NCBI RefSeq assembly: GCF_013284035.1
Contig: NZ_CP054141.1
Span: 1,488,001-1,552,000 of the forward strand
Origin: Flavobacterium sp. M31R6
Lineage (GTDB): Bacteria > Bacteroidota > Bacteroidia > Flavobacteriales > Flavobacteriaceae
Direction of reading: 5' to 3'
DNA: 64,000 nt
Made by a program: the position numbers and the translations under genes. The notes under the pieces were generated by a model. The model did not search any database. It was given only the letters and a program-made list of their open reading frames with translations, and was not told where the DNA came from. Shown piece after piece: positions 1 through 8,754 of the stretch (the first letter of the stretch is position 1; each line of letters begins with the position of its first letter).

Positions 1-4
1 TTGA

Positions 5-172
5 TAGGCGCGCGTCTAGATTGTTTAGGCGTGCTATAATTTTAAGTAGGCATGCCTATTGTTTAGGTAGGCATGCCTATGATTTTGGCAGGTACGCCTA
101 TAATTTAAGTAGGCTCTCCTATGATTTAGGTAGGCGTGTTTATAGTTTAAGTAAGCGTGCCTATGGTTTTGA
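5..172. repeat. 21-bp tandem repeat array (8 units)
   Basis: Eight consecutive units of exactly 21 bp run from 5 to 172 and the array may continue left of the window. Each unit starts with a TAGGC-N-GCCTA core; in the two best units the core is the perfect 12-bp palindrome TAGGCATGCCTA, followed by about 9 bp of A/T-rich linker. Divergence between units is mostly in the linker and at the centre of the core. The 21-bp period is two helical turns, so all palindromes lie on one face of the DNA. An open reading frame crosses the array and encodes degenerate heptads, but this follows from the period being a multiple of three. The function is unknown. Confidence 0.85.
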
Positions 173-320
173 CGAGCTAGGTGAAATTTTGTATAAACTG
201 CAAAAAGCTTTCTATTTAACTCTGGACTGGGGATTAACTCTTGAGTATTAAATTTTGATAATTTTTAATATTGCATATTTAAGTATTCCTTAAAAATAAT
301 TGTTTCAATTTATCAACATA

Positions 321-351
321 AAAAAACCGCATTATTTTTATTGCGGTTTTT
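321..351 (-). terminator. Rho-independent terminator after the truncated haemoglobin gene
   Basis: A hairpin with an AAACCGCA/TGCGGTTT stem and a 10-nt A/T loop is flanked by A and T runs. It lies just 3' of the minus-strand haemoglobin gene, and the A/T runs on both sides would let it work in both directions. Confidence 0.7.
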
Positions 352-359
352 GTTTTAGA

Positions 360-752
360 TTATAAAAGCGGATGCTTCGCTTCATGTCTGAAATACTCAA
401 TTTTGTGATGGAACATTTCTGCCATCATTTTGCCTCTGAGTTTGGCTTCATCAGCATTTTTACCTGTAAATAAACTATCCACAGTTTTAGTGAAAATTTC
501 CATCCAGCGGTTAAAATGCTCTTTCTCGACAGGAAGTTGTTTGTGTGGTGGAAAAGGACTTCCGGAATACGTGTGTTCTTCCAGTAGAATAGTTTGCCAA
601 AAGCGGTACATTTTCTCTAAATGTTCGGGCCAGCGGTCACCTATTTTTTCGTTGAAAATAGAGCCAATCAGTTCGTCTTTTCGCACATTAGAGTAGAATG
701 TATCTACCATTAATTGAATATCTTCTATGTTTGTTATGTCTTTGTTTGTCAT
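360..752 (-). CDS. Group 3 truncated haemoglobin
   Basis: A 130-residue cytoplasmic globin of the group 3 (trHbP, Ctb-like) family. The family hallmarks are visible: an N-terminal FYxxVRxDELIGxIF helix, a FW pair near residue 50, the HKQLPVEKEHFNRW stretch carrying the proximal-side helix near residue 90, and a C-terminal MFHHKIEYFRH helix. Members bind O2 or NO through a single haem b. A role in NO or peroxide handling is inferred from the family and from the denitrification genes elsewhere in the window. It is monocistronic with its own terminator. The length is normal for the family. Confidence 0.88.
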   Translation of the reverse strand: MTNKDITNIEDIQLMVDTFYSNVRKDELIGSIFNEKIGDRWPEHLEKMYRFWQTILLEEHTYSGSPFPPHKQLPVEKEHFNRWMEIFTKTVDSLFTGKNADEAKLRGKMMAEMFHHKIEYFRHEAKHPLL

Positions 753-765
753 GATTTCTGAGTAT

Positions 766-796
766 AAAAAAACCTACACAAAGGTAGGTTTTTTAA
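766..796 (-). terminator. Terminator of the DUF4136 lipoprotein gene
   Basis: An AAAAACCTAC/GTAGGTTTTT hairpin with a 6-nt loop lies directly 3' of the minus-strand lipoprotein gene and upstream of the haemoglobin gene. Confidence 0.65.
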
Positions 797-804
797 AAAC
801 TAAA

Positions 805-1368
805 TTATTTTTTCTTTTCTTTATTTTCCTTTGTTTCAGGTTTTGCAGGCGGATATTGTGCTAAAATTTGGGTGACAATATCATTGACAATTGCGTCTTT
901 TTCATTCATGTCTTTAGAAAGGGTTCCGGTTCCTTCACCTTGCCAGATCAGTTCTTTCTTTTTGGCGTCGATTAGGTCAATGTATAATGTTCCTTCAGTA
1001 GAGGAACTAACAGTAGTCTGTCCTCCATACATATAAGGATTCCATCCCCAACCCCAACCGTAGCCATAACCGGCATTGAATTGGTTTACGCTGATTTCTT
1101 CGCGGGATTTGGTGAAAATGTTAACCAATAAATCGGGAGTTTCACTTTTGGTAAATCCTTTGGATTGCATTTGTCGATCGATGGCGTTCAGAATTCTTTT
1201 TTTATCCAAATCAGAAATCTCTACTTTGTCAATTCCGGATTTCATAAAGGCAAAAGTTTTGTATTGGGTAAAATCAACCGATTTGTCATAATCAGAATAT
1301 ACTTTTACAGTGTCACACGAAGAAACTATAAAAAGTAATAATAAGGGTAGGAGCTTAAATGTTTTCAT
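805..1368 (-). CDS. DUF4136 domain lipoprotein
   Basis: A 187-residue protein with a lipoprotein signal peptide: a Lys start, a Leu-rich core and lipobox IVSSC at about residues 15-18. The DUF4136 pattern follows, with VKVYSDYDKSVDFTQYKTFAF at the start of the mature domain and a conserved ELIWQGEGTGT strand near residue 145. A Gly/Tyr/Trp-rich loop lies near residues 105-120 and the C-terminus is basic (KEKKK). The family has no known biochemical function; it is probably anchored to a periplasm-facing membrane leaflet. A TAAATTTG -7 box lies just upstream. It appears monocistronic. Confidence 0.8.
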   Translation of the reverse strand: MKTFKLLPLLLLFIVSSCDTVKVYSDYDKSVDFTQYKTFAFMKSGIDKVEISDLDKKRILNAIDRQMQSKGFTKSETPDLLVNIFTKSREEISVNQFNAGYGYGWGWGWNPYMYGGQTTVSSSTEGTLYIDLIDAKKKELIWQGEGTGTLSKDMNEKDAIVNDIVTQILAQYPPAKPETKENKEKKK

Positions 1369-1392
1369 ATTTTTATGTGATTAATGTTGAAT

Positions 1393-1418
1393 CAAATTTA
1401 GCACAAAAATCGTACCAA
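1393..1418 (-). promoter_or_regulatory. Flavobacterial-type promoter for the DUF4136 gene
   Basis: Read on the minus strand, a perfect TAnnTTTG -7 box (TAAATTTG, 1393-1400) is preceded by a TTG about 15 bp further upstream (1416-1418). The box lies 24 bp upstream of the start codon. The spacing is a little shorter than the usual 17-23 bp. Confidence 0.5.
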
Positions 1419-1760
1419 TTTGATTACTCTAAGGTAGTTAAAAAAAATGATTTTTCAAAGATCTCTACTAAATACATTTGTCTGCAGTCAGCTGTGTTAG
1501 CCCTGATAATAGTGAAAAGCATTTTTTGTTAAACGAGTATTTTTTTCTTGAACAAAAAAAGCGACCAAAGGAAGCTCTTTTTGTTCTTAGAAAAAAACGA
1601 GTTTATGAAAAATCTTGAAGCGAATAGCAGGATTAGCTCCTGAAAATTTCTTTAGATTTTATTTTTATCTACTGAATCTGCAAAAATCTGCGTGCCAATT
1701 TTTTTATGTCACGCAGATTCAGCAGATTTAAAATGATTTTATGTGTATTTTTTATGTGCT
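1419..1760. other. Intergenic region with two hairpins
   Basis: There is no credible gene in this stretch. It contains an AACAAAAA/TTTTTGTT hairpin at about 1551-1586. It also contains a second, stronger hairpin: AATCTGCGTG (1685-1694) pairs perfectly with CACGCAGATT (1710-1719), embedded in repeated AATCTGC/GCAGATT words. The second hairpin may terminate the minus-strand hutU gene. The same CTGCGTG/AATCTGC words recur near 26790 and inside the inserted element at 59640-59740, so they belong to a dispersed repeat. Confidence 0.55.
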
Positions 1761-3740
1761 TTATTCTAATAATTTATCATCCACCAAATTGGGTAGCGTC
1801 ACTTTCAACAATGGTTCGACTTCCATAGCACGTTTTATGGCAAAAACAGCTCCTTCGTTACGAGCCCAGCTGCGTCTTGAGATTCCGTTATTGACATCCC
1901 AAAAAAGCATCGAAGCCAAGCGTCTAGAAGCTTCTTTGGAACCATCCAGCACCATTCCGAAACCACCGTTGATGACTTCACCCCAGCCAACGCCACCACC
2001 ATTATGTATGGAAACCCAAGTAGCGCCTCGGAAACTGTCTCCAATCACGTTTTGAATCGCCATATCGGCCGTGAAACGGGATCCGTCATAAATATTGGAA
2101 GTTTCTCTGTAGGGAGAATCGGTTCCCGAAACGTCGTGATGATCACGGCCTAAAACAACCAATCCTATTTCGCCTTTGGCAATAGCCTGATTGAACGCTT
2201 CGGCAATTTTTACACGACCTTCGGCATCGGCATATAAGATTCTGGCTTGAGAACCCACAACCAATTTATTTTCTTGTGCGCCTTTTATCCACTGAATATT
2301 ATCCTGCATTTGTTGCTGAATTTCAATCGGAGCAGTTTTGGCCATTTCTTCCAAAACTTGACAGGCAATGGTATCAGTTTTGGCTAAATCTTCAGGCTTT
2401 CCAGAAGTACAAACCCAACGGAAAGGTCCAAAACCATAATCGAAACACATAGGTCCCATAATGTCCTGCACATAACTCGGGTATCTGAAATCAATATCAT
2501 TCTCGGCCATAATATCAGCACCAGCACGGGAAGCTTCCAGTAGAAAGGCATTTCCGTAATCAAAGAAATAAGTTCCTTTGGCCGTATGTTTATTAATAGC
2601 GGCTGTGTGACGGCGCAATGTTTCCTGTACTTTTTCCTTGAATAAATCAGGATTATTTGCCATCATATCATTGGCTTCTTCAAATGAAATTCCAACCGGA
2701 TAATACCCTCCTGCCCACGGATTGTGAAGCGAAGTTTGGTCGGAACCCAAATCAATATAAAGGTTTTCTTCGTCAAATCGTTCCCAAACATCTACAATGT
2801 TCCCAAGGTATGCGATAGAAACGGTTTCGTTATTGGCTTTCGCCAAAGCAACTCTTTTGACCAATTCGTCAATATTCTCAACCACTTCATTTATCCAGCC
2901 TTGACTGTGGCGAATGTGGGTAATTTTTGCATTTACCTCGGCACAAACTGTGATACAGCCTGCAATATTTCCCGCTTTGGGTTGCGCGCCACTCATTCCT
3001 CCCAATCCGGAAGTTACGAATAAGCCTCCTTTTGGGGAGCGTTTTATTTTTCTGAAACCATTCAAAACCGTGATTGTCGTTCCGTGCACAATTCCCTGCG
3101 GCCCTATGTACATATAACTTCCTGCGGTCATTTGTCCGTATTGGGAAACGCCTAAGGCATTCATTTTTTCCCAGTCATCAGGTTGAGAATAATTCGGGAT
3201 TACCATTCCGTTGGTAACCACAACTCTTGGTGCTTCCTTGTGAGAAGGAAATAATCCCATCGGATGCCCAGAATACATTGTCAACGTTTGCTCATCGGTC
3301 ATTTCCGATAAGTATTTCATCGTCAATAAATATTGTGCCCAGTTTGAGAAAACTGCACCGTTCCCTCCATAAGTAATCAATTCGTGCGGATGTTGCGCCA
3401 CCGCATAATCCAGATTGTTCTGAATCATAAGCATAATGGCTTTGGCTTGCTCGCTTTTTCCAGGATATTCCGAGATTGGTCGGGCATACATTCTATAATC
3501 GGGACGCAAACGGTACATATAAATACGTCCGTAAGTTTCTAGTTCGTTGCGAAATTCAGGGATTAATTCAGCGTGGTGTTTTGGCTCAAAATAGCGCAAA
3601 GCATTCCGAAGCGCCAGTTTTTTGTCGTCGTCCGACAAGATTTCTTTCCGTTTAGGCGCGTGATTAATGTTTGCCTCATACGGTTTTGGCTGTGGTAATA
3701 TAGAAGGGATTCCTTGTTGTATTTGTTCTTGAAAAGTCAT
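1761..3740 (-). CDS. hutU: Urocanate hydratase
   Basis: Urocanase (EC 4.2.1.49) converts urocanate to 4-imidazolone-5-propionate in histidine degradation, using tightly bound NAD+ as an electrophile. The 659-residue length fits the longer Bacteroidetes form; classical enzymes have about 555. Visible signatures are YGGNGAVFSNWAQY near residue 125, the Gly-rich SGLGGMSGAQPKA NAD-binding segment near 245, and GPMCFDYGFGPFRWVCTSG near 430, which carries the conserved Cys. No other hut gene is in the window, so the remaining pathway genes must lie elsewhere. The gene is followed by the 1685-1719 hairpin, and its upstream region holds a family A repeat. Confidence 0.95.
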   Translation of the reverse strand: MTFQEQIQQGIPSILPQPKPYEANINHAPKRKEILSDDDKKLALRNALRYFEPKHHAELIPEFRNELETYGRIYMYRLRPDYRMYARPISEYPGKSEQAKAIMLMIQNNLDYAVAQHPHELITYGGNGAVFSNWAQYLLTMKYLSEMTDEQTLTMYSGHPMGLFPSHKEAPRVVVTNGMVIPNYSQPDDWEKMNALGVSQYGQMTAGSYMYIGPQGIVHGTTITVLNGFRKIKRSPKGGLFVTSGLGGMSGAQPKAGNIAGCITVCAEVNAKITHIRHSQGWINEVVENIDELVKRVALAKANNETVSIAYLGNIVDVWERFDEENLYIDLGSDQTSLHNPWAGGYYPVGISFEEANDMMANNPDLFKEKVQETLRRHTAAINKHTAKGTYFFDYGNAFLLEASRAGADIMAENDIDFRYPSYVQDIMGPMCFDYGFGPFRWVCTSGKPEDLAKTDTIACQVLEEMAKTAPIEIQQQMQDNIQWIKGAQENKLVVGSQARILYADAEGRVKIAEAFNQAIAKGEIGLVVLGRDHHDVSGTDSPYRETSNIYDGSRFTADMAIQNVIGDSFRGATWVSIHNGGGVGWGEVINGGFGMVLDGSKEASRRLASMLFWDVNNGISRRSWARNEGAVFAIKRAMEVEPLLKVTLPNLVDDKLLE

Positions 3741-3791
3741 TTTTTTTGTTTTTAAAATCTAAAATTAAATTTGTTCTAATGAGCAACACTT

Positions 3792-3906
3792 TGGGCGTGA
3801 CCACAATAGAAAAAGGGGCTGATATAGGTGGGTCTTGAGTCGCCCCTTTCCCTATTGCGGTCGGGCTATCCACGCTACTTCGGTAGCTAGTTTCTATCCC
3901 TCACGC
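3792..3906 (+). repeat. Dispersed structured repeat, family A, copy 1
   Basis: The element begins GGGCGTGACC and ends CCCTCACGC, so GCGTGA/TCACGC closes it as an outer stem. Inside, CAATAG (3804-3809) pairs with CTATTG (3852-3857) and AAAGGGGC (3812-3819) with GCCCCTTT (3842-3849). Then come GGTCGGGCTATCC and a GCTAC-TTCG-GTAGC tetraloop hairpin. Five related copies occur in the window at 12831, 20331 (inverted), 30536, 37691 and 47309. Confidence 0.8.
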
Positions 3907-4162
3907 GCATCCGTAAATCAAGACCTTTTTTGGAAAATTAGAAATAACTTTTTCAAAAGATTTCTAAATATTCAATTGTCTTTGTTGCTTTTGTATGTAC
4001 TAAAAAACAACATCCACTAGGGATAACGTATATCCGACCTGTGGTAGGACTTGTGGATTTTAATTTTATATTTTAAAGAAAGGATGTCCATTTCTGTGTA
4101 TTTAATTTTAAAAAGAATTCTGTAACCTGAAATCTAAATTCTGCGTTCTGTTATCTGAAAAT

Positions 4163-4339
4163 CTACTTCTTAATTTGCCCCGTTTTTTTATCAAATCCAT
4201 AGGGACAATGGCGACAACCACTTTTGCAGCAATATCCTCTTTTCAAATGGTATTTTTCGGTAAAGCATTTGTATCCTTCGGGAGTGTAATAAAAATCTTC
4301 TCCCTCAGTTAATTTATTTTCATTACTTTGTTCTGCCAT
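4163..4339 (-). CDS. DUF5522-like small Cys-rich protein
   Basis: A 58-residue ORF on the minus strand starts at an ATG and ends TAG. It contains GEDFYYTPEGYKCFTEKYH followed by a Cys cluster, KRGYCCKSGCRHCPYGFD, at residues 33-50. The pattern matches the small DUF5522 family of Bacteroidetes, whose Cys residues look suited to metal binding. Its function is unknown. The start and stop are unambiguous, and the preserved Cys spacing argues that it is real despite its size. It is transcribed away from the ACC-deaminase gene pair. Confidence 0.8.
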   Translation of the reverse strand: MAEQSNENKLTEGEDFYYTPEGYKCFTEKYHLKRGYCCKSGCRHCPYGFDKKTGQIKK

Positions 4340-4432
4340 TCTTTATTTATGCTTGAAATTCTCAATTAGGCGATTGTGTTTTTCTTTAATTTGGACTAAA
4401 TTGCCTGTACAAATCTATAAATTTTATAACCA

Positions 4433-4774
4433 ATGTTTGTTATTGTTGTCAAATATTTAATTCCTAAAGGATATCGCGGGCTAACAGTCTTTCCTTTTGT
4501 GTTTATAAAATACGCATTTGATTCGGAAAATAAAGTACTTGTCAATCACGAAAAAATTCACCTCCGACAGCAATTGGAACTACTAATCTTGCCTTTTTTT
4601 GTTTGGTATTTTGTGGAATATGCGGTACGTTTGCTGCAGTATAAAAACGCCAATTTGGCCTATAGAAATATTAGTTTTGAAAGAGAAGCTTATGCCAATG
4701 AACAGCATTTGAATTACCTTGAAACGAGAACATATTTTAGTTTTTTAAACTATTTAAAAACTAATAAACCCTAA
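4433..4774 (+). CDS. Conserved hypothetical membrane-associated protein with HExxH
   Basis: A 113-residue protein with an HEKIH motif (HExxH) near residue 40, followed at once by a hydrophobic helix (LELLILPFFVWYFVEYAVRLL). A later FEREAYANE segment would provide an acidic third ligand in the manner of gluzincin or M56/BlaR1-like peptidases. The arrangement resembles a minimal membrane-bound zinc peptidase, but the protein is short and the activity is unproven. It sits 3 nt upstream of the ACC-deaminase-like gene, so the two are probably co-transcribed. Confidence 0.65.
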   Translation: MFVIVVKYLIPKGYRGLTVFPFVFIKYAFDSENKVLVNHEKIHLRQQLELLILPFFVWYFVEYAVRLLQYKNANLAYRNISFEREAYANEQHLNYLETRTYFSFLNYLKTNKP

Positions 4775-4777
4775 ATT

Positions 4778-5755
4778 TTGAATCAGAAAATAACATACGA
4801 ATTGCCTAATGGAATTTCACTTGAGATCAAGCGGGAAGATTTGCTTCATCCTTTTATATCGGGGAATAAATTTAGGAAGTTAAAGTACAACTTGCTTCAG
4901 GCAAAAGCCGAAAATCAGGAAACCGTTCTGACTTTTGGTGGTGCTTATTCCAATCATATTGCTGCGGTAGCGTATGCTGGAAAGGAACAGGGTTTTAAAA
5001 CTATCGGTGTGATTCGCGGAGATGAATTGGGCGATAAAATTGCCGAAAATCCAACTTTGCAGTTTGCTCAAGAATGTGGGATGCAATTCGAGTTTGTTAC
5101 CAGAGAAGCTTATCGATTCAAAACCGAACCTGATTTTATAGCCAACCTAAAAAGTAAATTCGGATCATTTTACCTTGTTCCAGAAGGCGGTACTAATGAG
5201 TATGCCATAAAAGGATGCGAAGAAATACTCATTGAAGAAGACGCTAAGTTTGATTACATATGTTGTGCGGTAGGAACGGGTGGTACCATTTCGGGGATTA
5301 TCAACAGTGCATTTCCACACCAAAAAGTTTTGGGATTTCCAGCATTAAAAGGAGACTTTTTAAAAGATGAAACGCCCATGAATAAATTTTCTTCCAATTT
5401 AAATGAAAAAGGCGTTCCTGACGACCTTAGGCAAATAACTACTTTTTCGGAAGAAATTCGTAAATTTGCCACCAACGAAAATTGGGAATTAATAACCGAT
5501 TATCATTTTGGGGGCTACGGAAAAGTAAATGAAGAATTGATTCAGTTTATAAATCAGTTTTATAAACAAACACAAGTTCCATTAGACCCCATTTATACTG
5601 GAAAGATGGTTTTTGGCGTTATAGATTTAATTCAGAAAGACTATTTCCCCCATAATTCCAAAATTCTATTGATTCATACAGGAGGATTGCAGGGAATCCA
5701 GGGAATGAATACGCTTTTGAAAAAGAAGAATAAAACAGTGATTCAATTTCAATAG
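4778..5755 (+). CDS. 1-aminocyclopropane-1-carboxylate deaminase / D-cysteine desulfhydrase family protein
   Basis: A 325-residue PLP-dependent enzyme of fold type II. The PLP-lysine segment FISGNKFRKLKYN lies near residues 27-39, TFGGAYSNHIAA forms the substrate loop near 50-62, and VGTGGTISGI near 165 is the phosphate-binding loop. Bacteroidetes members are usually annotated as ACC deaminase or D-cysteine desulfhydrase; the sequence alone does not decide the substrate. The start is TTG at 4778, three bases after the upstream stop, and no in-frame ATG precedes the conserved N-terminus. It is followed by the glucosaminidase gene. Confidence 0.85.
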   Translation: MNQKITYELPNGISLEIKREDLLHPFISGNKFRKLKYNLLQAKAENQETVLTFGGAYSNHIAAVAYAGKEQGFKTIGVIRGDELGDKIAENPTLQFAQECGMQFEFVTREAYRFKTEPDFIANLKSKFGSFYLVPEGGTNEYAIKGCEEILIEEDAKFDYICCAVGTGGTISGIINSAFPHQKVLGFPALKGDFLKDETPMNKFSSNLNEKGVPDDLRQITTFSEEIRKFATNENWELITDYHFGGYGKVNEELIQFINQFYKQTQVPLDPIYTGKMVFGVIDLIQKDYFPHNSKILLIHTGGLQGIQGMNTLLKKKNKTVIQFQ

Positions 5756-5801
5756 CAATGGCAAAAATCAATGCCAAATAATAATATTGTAAATCAAAAA
5801 C

Positions 5802-6626
5802 ATGGTCAAGAAAATATTTTTATTTCTCTTAATTGCAACCCTTATAAGTTGTGGTTCATCGAAACCAACAATCGTTACTACAAAAAAACCAGTGGGATGG
5901 AAATATTCCAAACCAATCCAAAACGGAAACAGTAGTAACACGGCAACTCAGTCCAGTTCAAAACCAATAAGTACAAATGAAATAACCAGAGCCTATATCG
6001 CACAATACAGTGGTGTTGCGATGAGTAATATGAAAACCTACGGAATTCCTGCCAGTATTATTTTGGCGCAGGGAATTTTGGAATCGGGAGCTGGAAAAGG
6101 GGATTTGGCTATGACAGCCAATAATCATTTCGGAATCAAGTGCCATAATGATTGGAGAGGTGATAAAGTCTATAAAGATGATGATTCTGCAAATGAATGT
6201 TTTAGGAAATACAATCAAGCCTCCGAGTCCTATCAAGATCATGCGATGGTATTGACGAGTAAAAAAAGATATGCCAATTTGTTTACATTGCCAAAAGGAG
6301 ATTACAAAGCATGGGCAAAAGGCTTGAGAGAAGCTGGTTACGCCACTGATCCTAGATATCCGGAAAAATTAATAAGCTATATTGAAACCTATAATTTGAG
6401 TCAGTACGACACCAAAGTTTTAGGAAAACAAATGGCAAAGGAAGAATCTAAAGTTTTGCTTCAGGACAATTTTGGCGCTGATGAAGCCAGTTTGTATGAA
6501 ATCCAAAAAGGAGATACTTTTTATTCGGTTTCCAAAAAATTCAATTTGACCGTGGAAGAATTAAAACAGAAAAATAATCTAACAGAAAATACACTTTCGA
6601 TAGGGCAGAAGTTGATAGTAAAATAA
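5802..6626 (+). CDS. Lipoprotein N-acetylglucosaminidase (GH73) with C-terminal LysM
   Basis: A 274-residue cell-wall hydrolase. A lipoprotein signal with lipobox TLISC ends near residue 17 and is followed by a Ser/Thr/Asn-rich linker. The glucosaminidase (GH73, FlgJ/AtlA-like) domain spans about residues 60-205, with the catalytic Glu in LAQGILESGAGKGDLA and the conserved NNHFGIKC stretch. A single LysM domain (YEIQKGDTFYSVSKKF...) occupies about 228-274. It should cleave the GlcNAc-MurNAc bond of peptidoglycan from the envelope. Length and domain order are typical for Bacteroidetes. Confidence 0.9.
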   Translation: MVKKIFLFLLIATLISCGSSKPTIVTTKKPVGWKYSKPIQNGNSSNTATQSSSKPISTNEITRAYIAQYSGVAMSNMKTYGIPASIILAQGILESGAGKGDLAMTANNHFGIKCHNDWRGDKVYKDDDSANECFRKYNQASESYQDHAMVLTSKKRYANLFTLPKGDYKAWAKGLREAGYATDPRYPEKLISYIETYNLSQYDTKVLGKQMAKEESKVLLQDNFGADEASLYEIQKGDTFYSVSKKFNLTVEELKQKNNLTENTLSIGQKLIVK

Positions 6627-6700
6627 GTTGACAGTATTCAGTTTTTAGTATTCAGTCAAATCTAAAATCTGAAGTCAAAAATCTAAAATTTAAAATCGTA

Positions 6701-7987
6701 ATGATATACCAAAGAAGTAGTCAGCTTTTTGCTGAAGCAGAAAAAGTAATCCCAGGGGGAGTAAATTCACCAGTAAGAGCTTTTAAAGCCGTCGGGGGAA
6801 CACCAATATTCGTAAAAAGTGCCAAAGGAGCTTATTTGTATGATGAAGATGGAAACCGATTGATCGATTATATCAATTCATGGGGGCCAATGATTTTGGG
6901 ACACGCCTACGAACCAGTGGTGGAAGCCGTAATCGAAAAAGCCAAACTAGGAACATCTTTCGGTATGCCAACCGAATTGGAAACTCAAATCGCAGCACTT
7001 GCAGTATCTATGGTTCCGAATATTGACAAAATCCGATTCGTGAATTCTGGGACAGAGGCTTGTATGAGCGCGGTGCGTTTGGCTCGTGGATTTACCAAGA
7101 GAGACAAAATCATCAAATTCGCTGGTTGCTATCACGGTCATTCTGATTCGTTTTTGATTCAGGCGGGGAGTGGGGCAGTTACTTTTGGAACACCAAACAG
7201 TCCGGGTGTAACAGCAGGAACAGCCAAAGATACTTTGCTTGCCAAATACAATGATTTGGAGAATGTGAAGACTTTAATAGAAGCTAATAAAAATGAAATT
7301 GCTGCCATAATTGTCGAGCCTGTTGCAGGAAATATGGGATGTATTCCACCTGTTAAAGGATTTTTGGAAGGATTACGTGAGTTGTGTACGGCAAATGGAA
7401 TTCTGCTGATTTTCGATGAGGTAATGACAGGCTTTAGATTGGCCAGAGGTGGTGTTCAGGAATTGTTCAACATCAATGCAGATATTGTTTGTTTCGGAAA
7501 AGTAATTGGGGGTGGATTGCCTGTTGGGGCTTTTGCGGCACGAGCCGAAATTATGAATTACCTGGCACCATTGGGACCTGTTTATCAAGCAGGAACTTTA
7601 TCAGGAAATCCATTGGCAATGGCAGCCGGATTGGCAATGTTACAAGCATTGGATAACGACAGAGAAATTTTCAAAAGACTGGAAGAAAAAACAGCTTATT
7701 TAGGCGCAGGAATCGAAAGAGTTTTGAAAGCCAATAATGTCGTTTTTACGATCAATCAAATAGGTTCAATGATTTCGGTTCATTTTGATGCAAATCCAGT
7801 AACCGATTTTCAATCGGCTGCAGCAGGAGATAATGAAACCTTCAAGAAATTCTTCCACGGATTGGTAGCCGAAGGAGTTTATATAGCGCCATCTGCTTAC
7901 GAAACTTGGTTCATCACCGATGCACTGACTTATGAAGATTTGGATTTTACCATTAATGCAATTGATAAAGTTTCTAAAACATTTTAA
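6701..7987 (+). CDS. hemL: Glutamate-1-semialdehyde 2,1-aminomutase
   Basis: HemL (EC 5.4.3.8) converts glutamate-1-semialdehyde to 5-aminolevulinate in the C5 haem pathway. The 428 residues match the family. Signatures are [16 protein letters not shown] near residue 20, [16 protein letters not shown] near 115, the YHGHSD motif near 145, and [15 protein letters not shown] near 267 containing the PLP lysine. Haem demand is high in this strain because of cytochromes, NorB and MbnH, but the gene is not linked to them in an operon. The 3' side carries a family C repeat. Confidence 0.97.
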   Translation: MIYQRSSQLFAEAEKVIPGGVNSPVRAFKAVGGTPIFVKSAKGAYLYDEDGNRLIDYINSWGPMILGHAYEPVVEAVIEKAKLGTSFGMPTELETQIAALAVSMVPNIDKIRFVNSGTEACMSAVRLARGFTKRDKIIKFAGCYHGHSDSFLIQAGSGAVTFGTPNSPGVTAGTAKDTLLAKYNDLENVKTLIEANKNEIAAIIVEPVAGNMGCIPPVKGFLEGLRELCTANGILLIFDEVMTGFRLARGGVQELFNINADIVCFGKVIGGGLPVGAFAARAEIMNYLAPLGPVYQAGTLSGNPLAMAAGLAMLQALDNDREIFKRLEEKTAYLGAGIERVLKANNVVFTINQIGSMISVHFDANPVTDFQSAAAGDNETFKKFFHGLVAEGVYIAPSAYETWFITDALTYEDLDFTINAIDKVSKTF

Positions 7988-8002
7988 TTCGATATTGAAT
8001 AT

Positions 8003-8093
8003 TCCTGCAAGGTTTTTTCAAACCTTGTAGGTATGTTTGAAAACGACTTCATAACAATTTACACCTACAAGGTTAGAAAAAAACCTTGCAGGA
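8003..8093. repeat. Dispersed nested inverted repeat, family C, copy 1
   Basis: CCTGCAAGGTTTTTTC at the left end is matched by its complement GAAAAAAACCTTGCAGG at the right end. Inside these, AACCTTGTAGGT faces ACCTACAAGGTT, giving stacked or alternative hairpins. A second copy lies at 50255-50336 between the two halves of nrdD. It resembles REP/BIME-type intergenic elements. Confidence 0.8.
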
Positions 8094-8198
8094 GTAAAAA
8101 ACGAATTCCACACCCGAGCGATAGCGAACGGACGAAGTAAATCAGCGCATTTCAATTTGTGCTAATTAGTGGAATTCGTGTTTAATTTTTATTGCTTT

Positions 8199-8627
8199 CT
8201 ACATTCCTCCACTTCTTCTTTCTTTCATTTTTGCTTTATTCTCTTCTCTCAAGTCAAGCCATTTTTGATATTGATCGGCAGATAAAACGGCTTTCATTTT
8301 AGCTTCAGTATCTGCTTTTTCGGCTTGCATTTGAGTTTTAAAAGCAGTTCTTTCTTCAGTTGTCATTTTTTCTCCAGTTGCTTTTCGGGTATTTTTTTGA
8401 GCTTTTAGATCTTGGGCTTTGGCGCTTTTCTCTGCTAAAATTTTACCTACGGCTTCTTGTTGTTTGGCATCCAAAGCCAATTCTTTGGTTAAATAAGCCA
8501 AATGTTTTTGCTGGCGTTGCTCTGGAGTCATTTTTTCCATATCGGCTCTGTTGGGTTTTGGAGTAGCTTCTTGGGCAAATCCTGTCAGTCCGATTCCAAA
8601 TGCTAAGGCAATAATCAAATTTTTCAT
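8199..8627 (-). CDS. Small periplasmic Spy/CpxP-like protein
   Basis: A 142-residue protein with a cleavable signal peptide (MKNLIIALAFGIGLTGFAQE). The mature part is almost entirely charged helix rich in Lys, Glu, Gln and Ala, with a MTPEQRQQKHLAYLTKELALDAKQ segment split across about residues 33-55. A second helix, ALSADQYQKWLDLREENKAKM-like, lies near the C-terminus. This pattern of LTxeQ repeats with helical hairpins is that of Spy/CpxP-type or LTXXQ proteins, which act as periplasmic chaperones or stress sensors, often for metal or envelope stress. The position next to a copper locus is suggestive only. Confidence 0.6.
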   Translation of the reverse strand: MKNLIIALAFGIGLTGFAQEATPKPNRADMEKMTPEQRQQKHLAYLTKELALDAKQQEAVGKILAEKSAKAQDLKAQKNTRKATGEKMTTEERTAFKTQMQAEKADTEAKMKAVLSADQYQKWLDLREENKAKMKERRSGGM

Positions 8628-8724
8628 GTTTATTAGTCTTTAAGTTATAGGTGTAAGATGATTGTAATGGTCAAAGGTTTAATGTTTTAACTATAATTTG
8701 TGAAAAACTGACATTAGTCATTTG

Positions 8725-8754
8725 AATTTAAAAAGTGTGTACTATCTTTGCGCC
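8725..8754 (+). promoter_or_regulatory. Promoter of the first copper-locus gene, probably leaderless
   Basis: A perfect TAnnTTTG box, TATCTTTG (8743-8750), is preceded by TTG at 8722-8724 with an 18-bp spacer. The box ends 4 nt before a GTG codon at 8755, so transcription should start at or within 1-2 nt of the start codon. The paralogous gene at 12316 has the same arrangement and the same 4-nt gap. Confidence 0.6.

Noticed and set aside
5..172. CRISPR array
   Set aside because: Units are 21 bp and contiguous, without unique spacers of regular length, and no cas gene is in the window.
21..251. A 76-residue ORF through the 21-bp repeat array
   Set aside because: Heptad-like peptide repeats follow automatically from a 21-bp period. 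There is no domain, and the frame simply runs into unique sequence and stops.
8722..8754. TTG start for the small Cys protein
   Set aside because: It overlaps the -33 element of a perfect promoter whose -7 box lies inside the would-be coding region. The paralogue differs completely upstream of its GTG.
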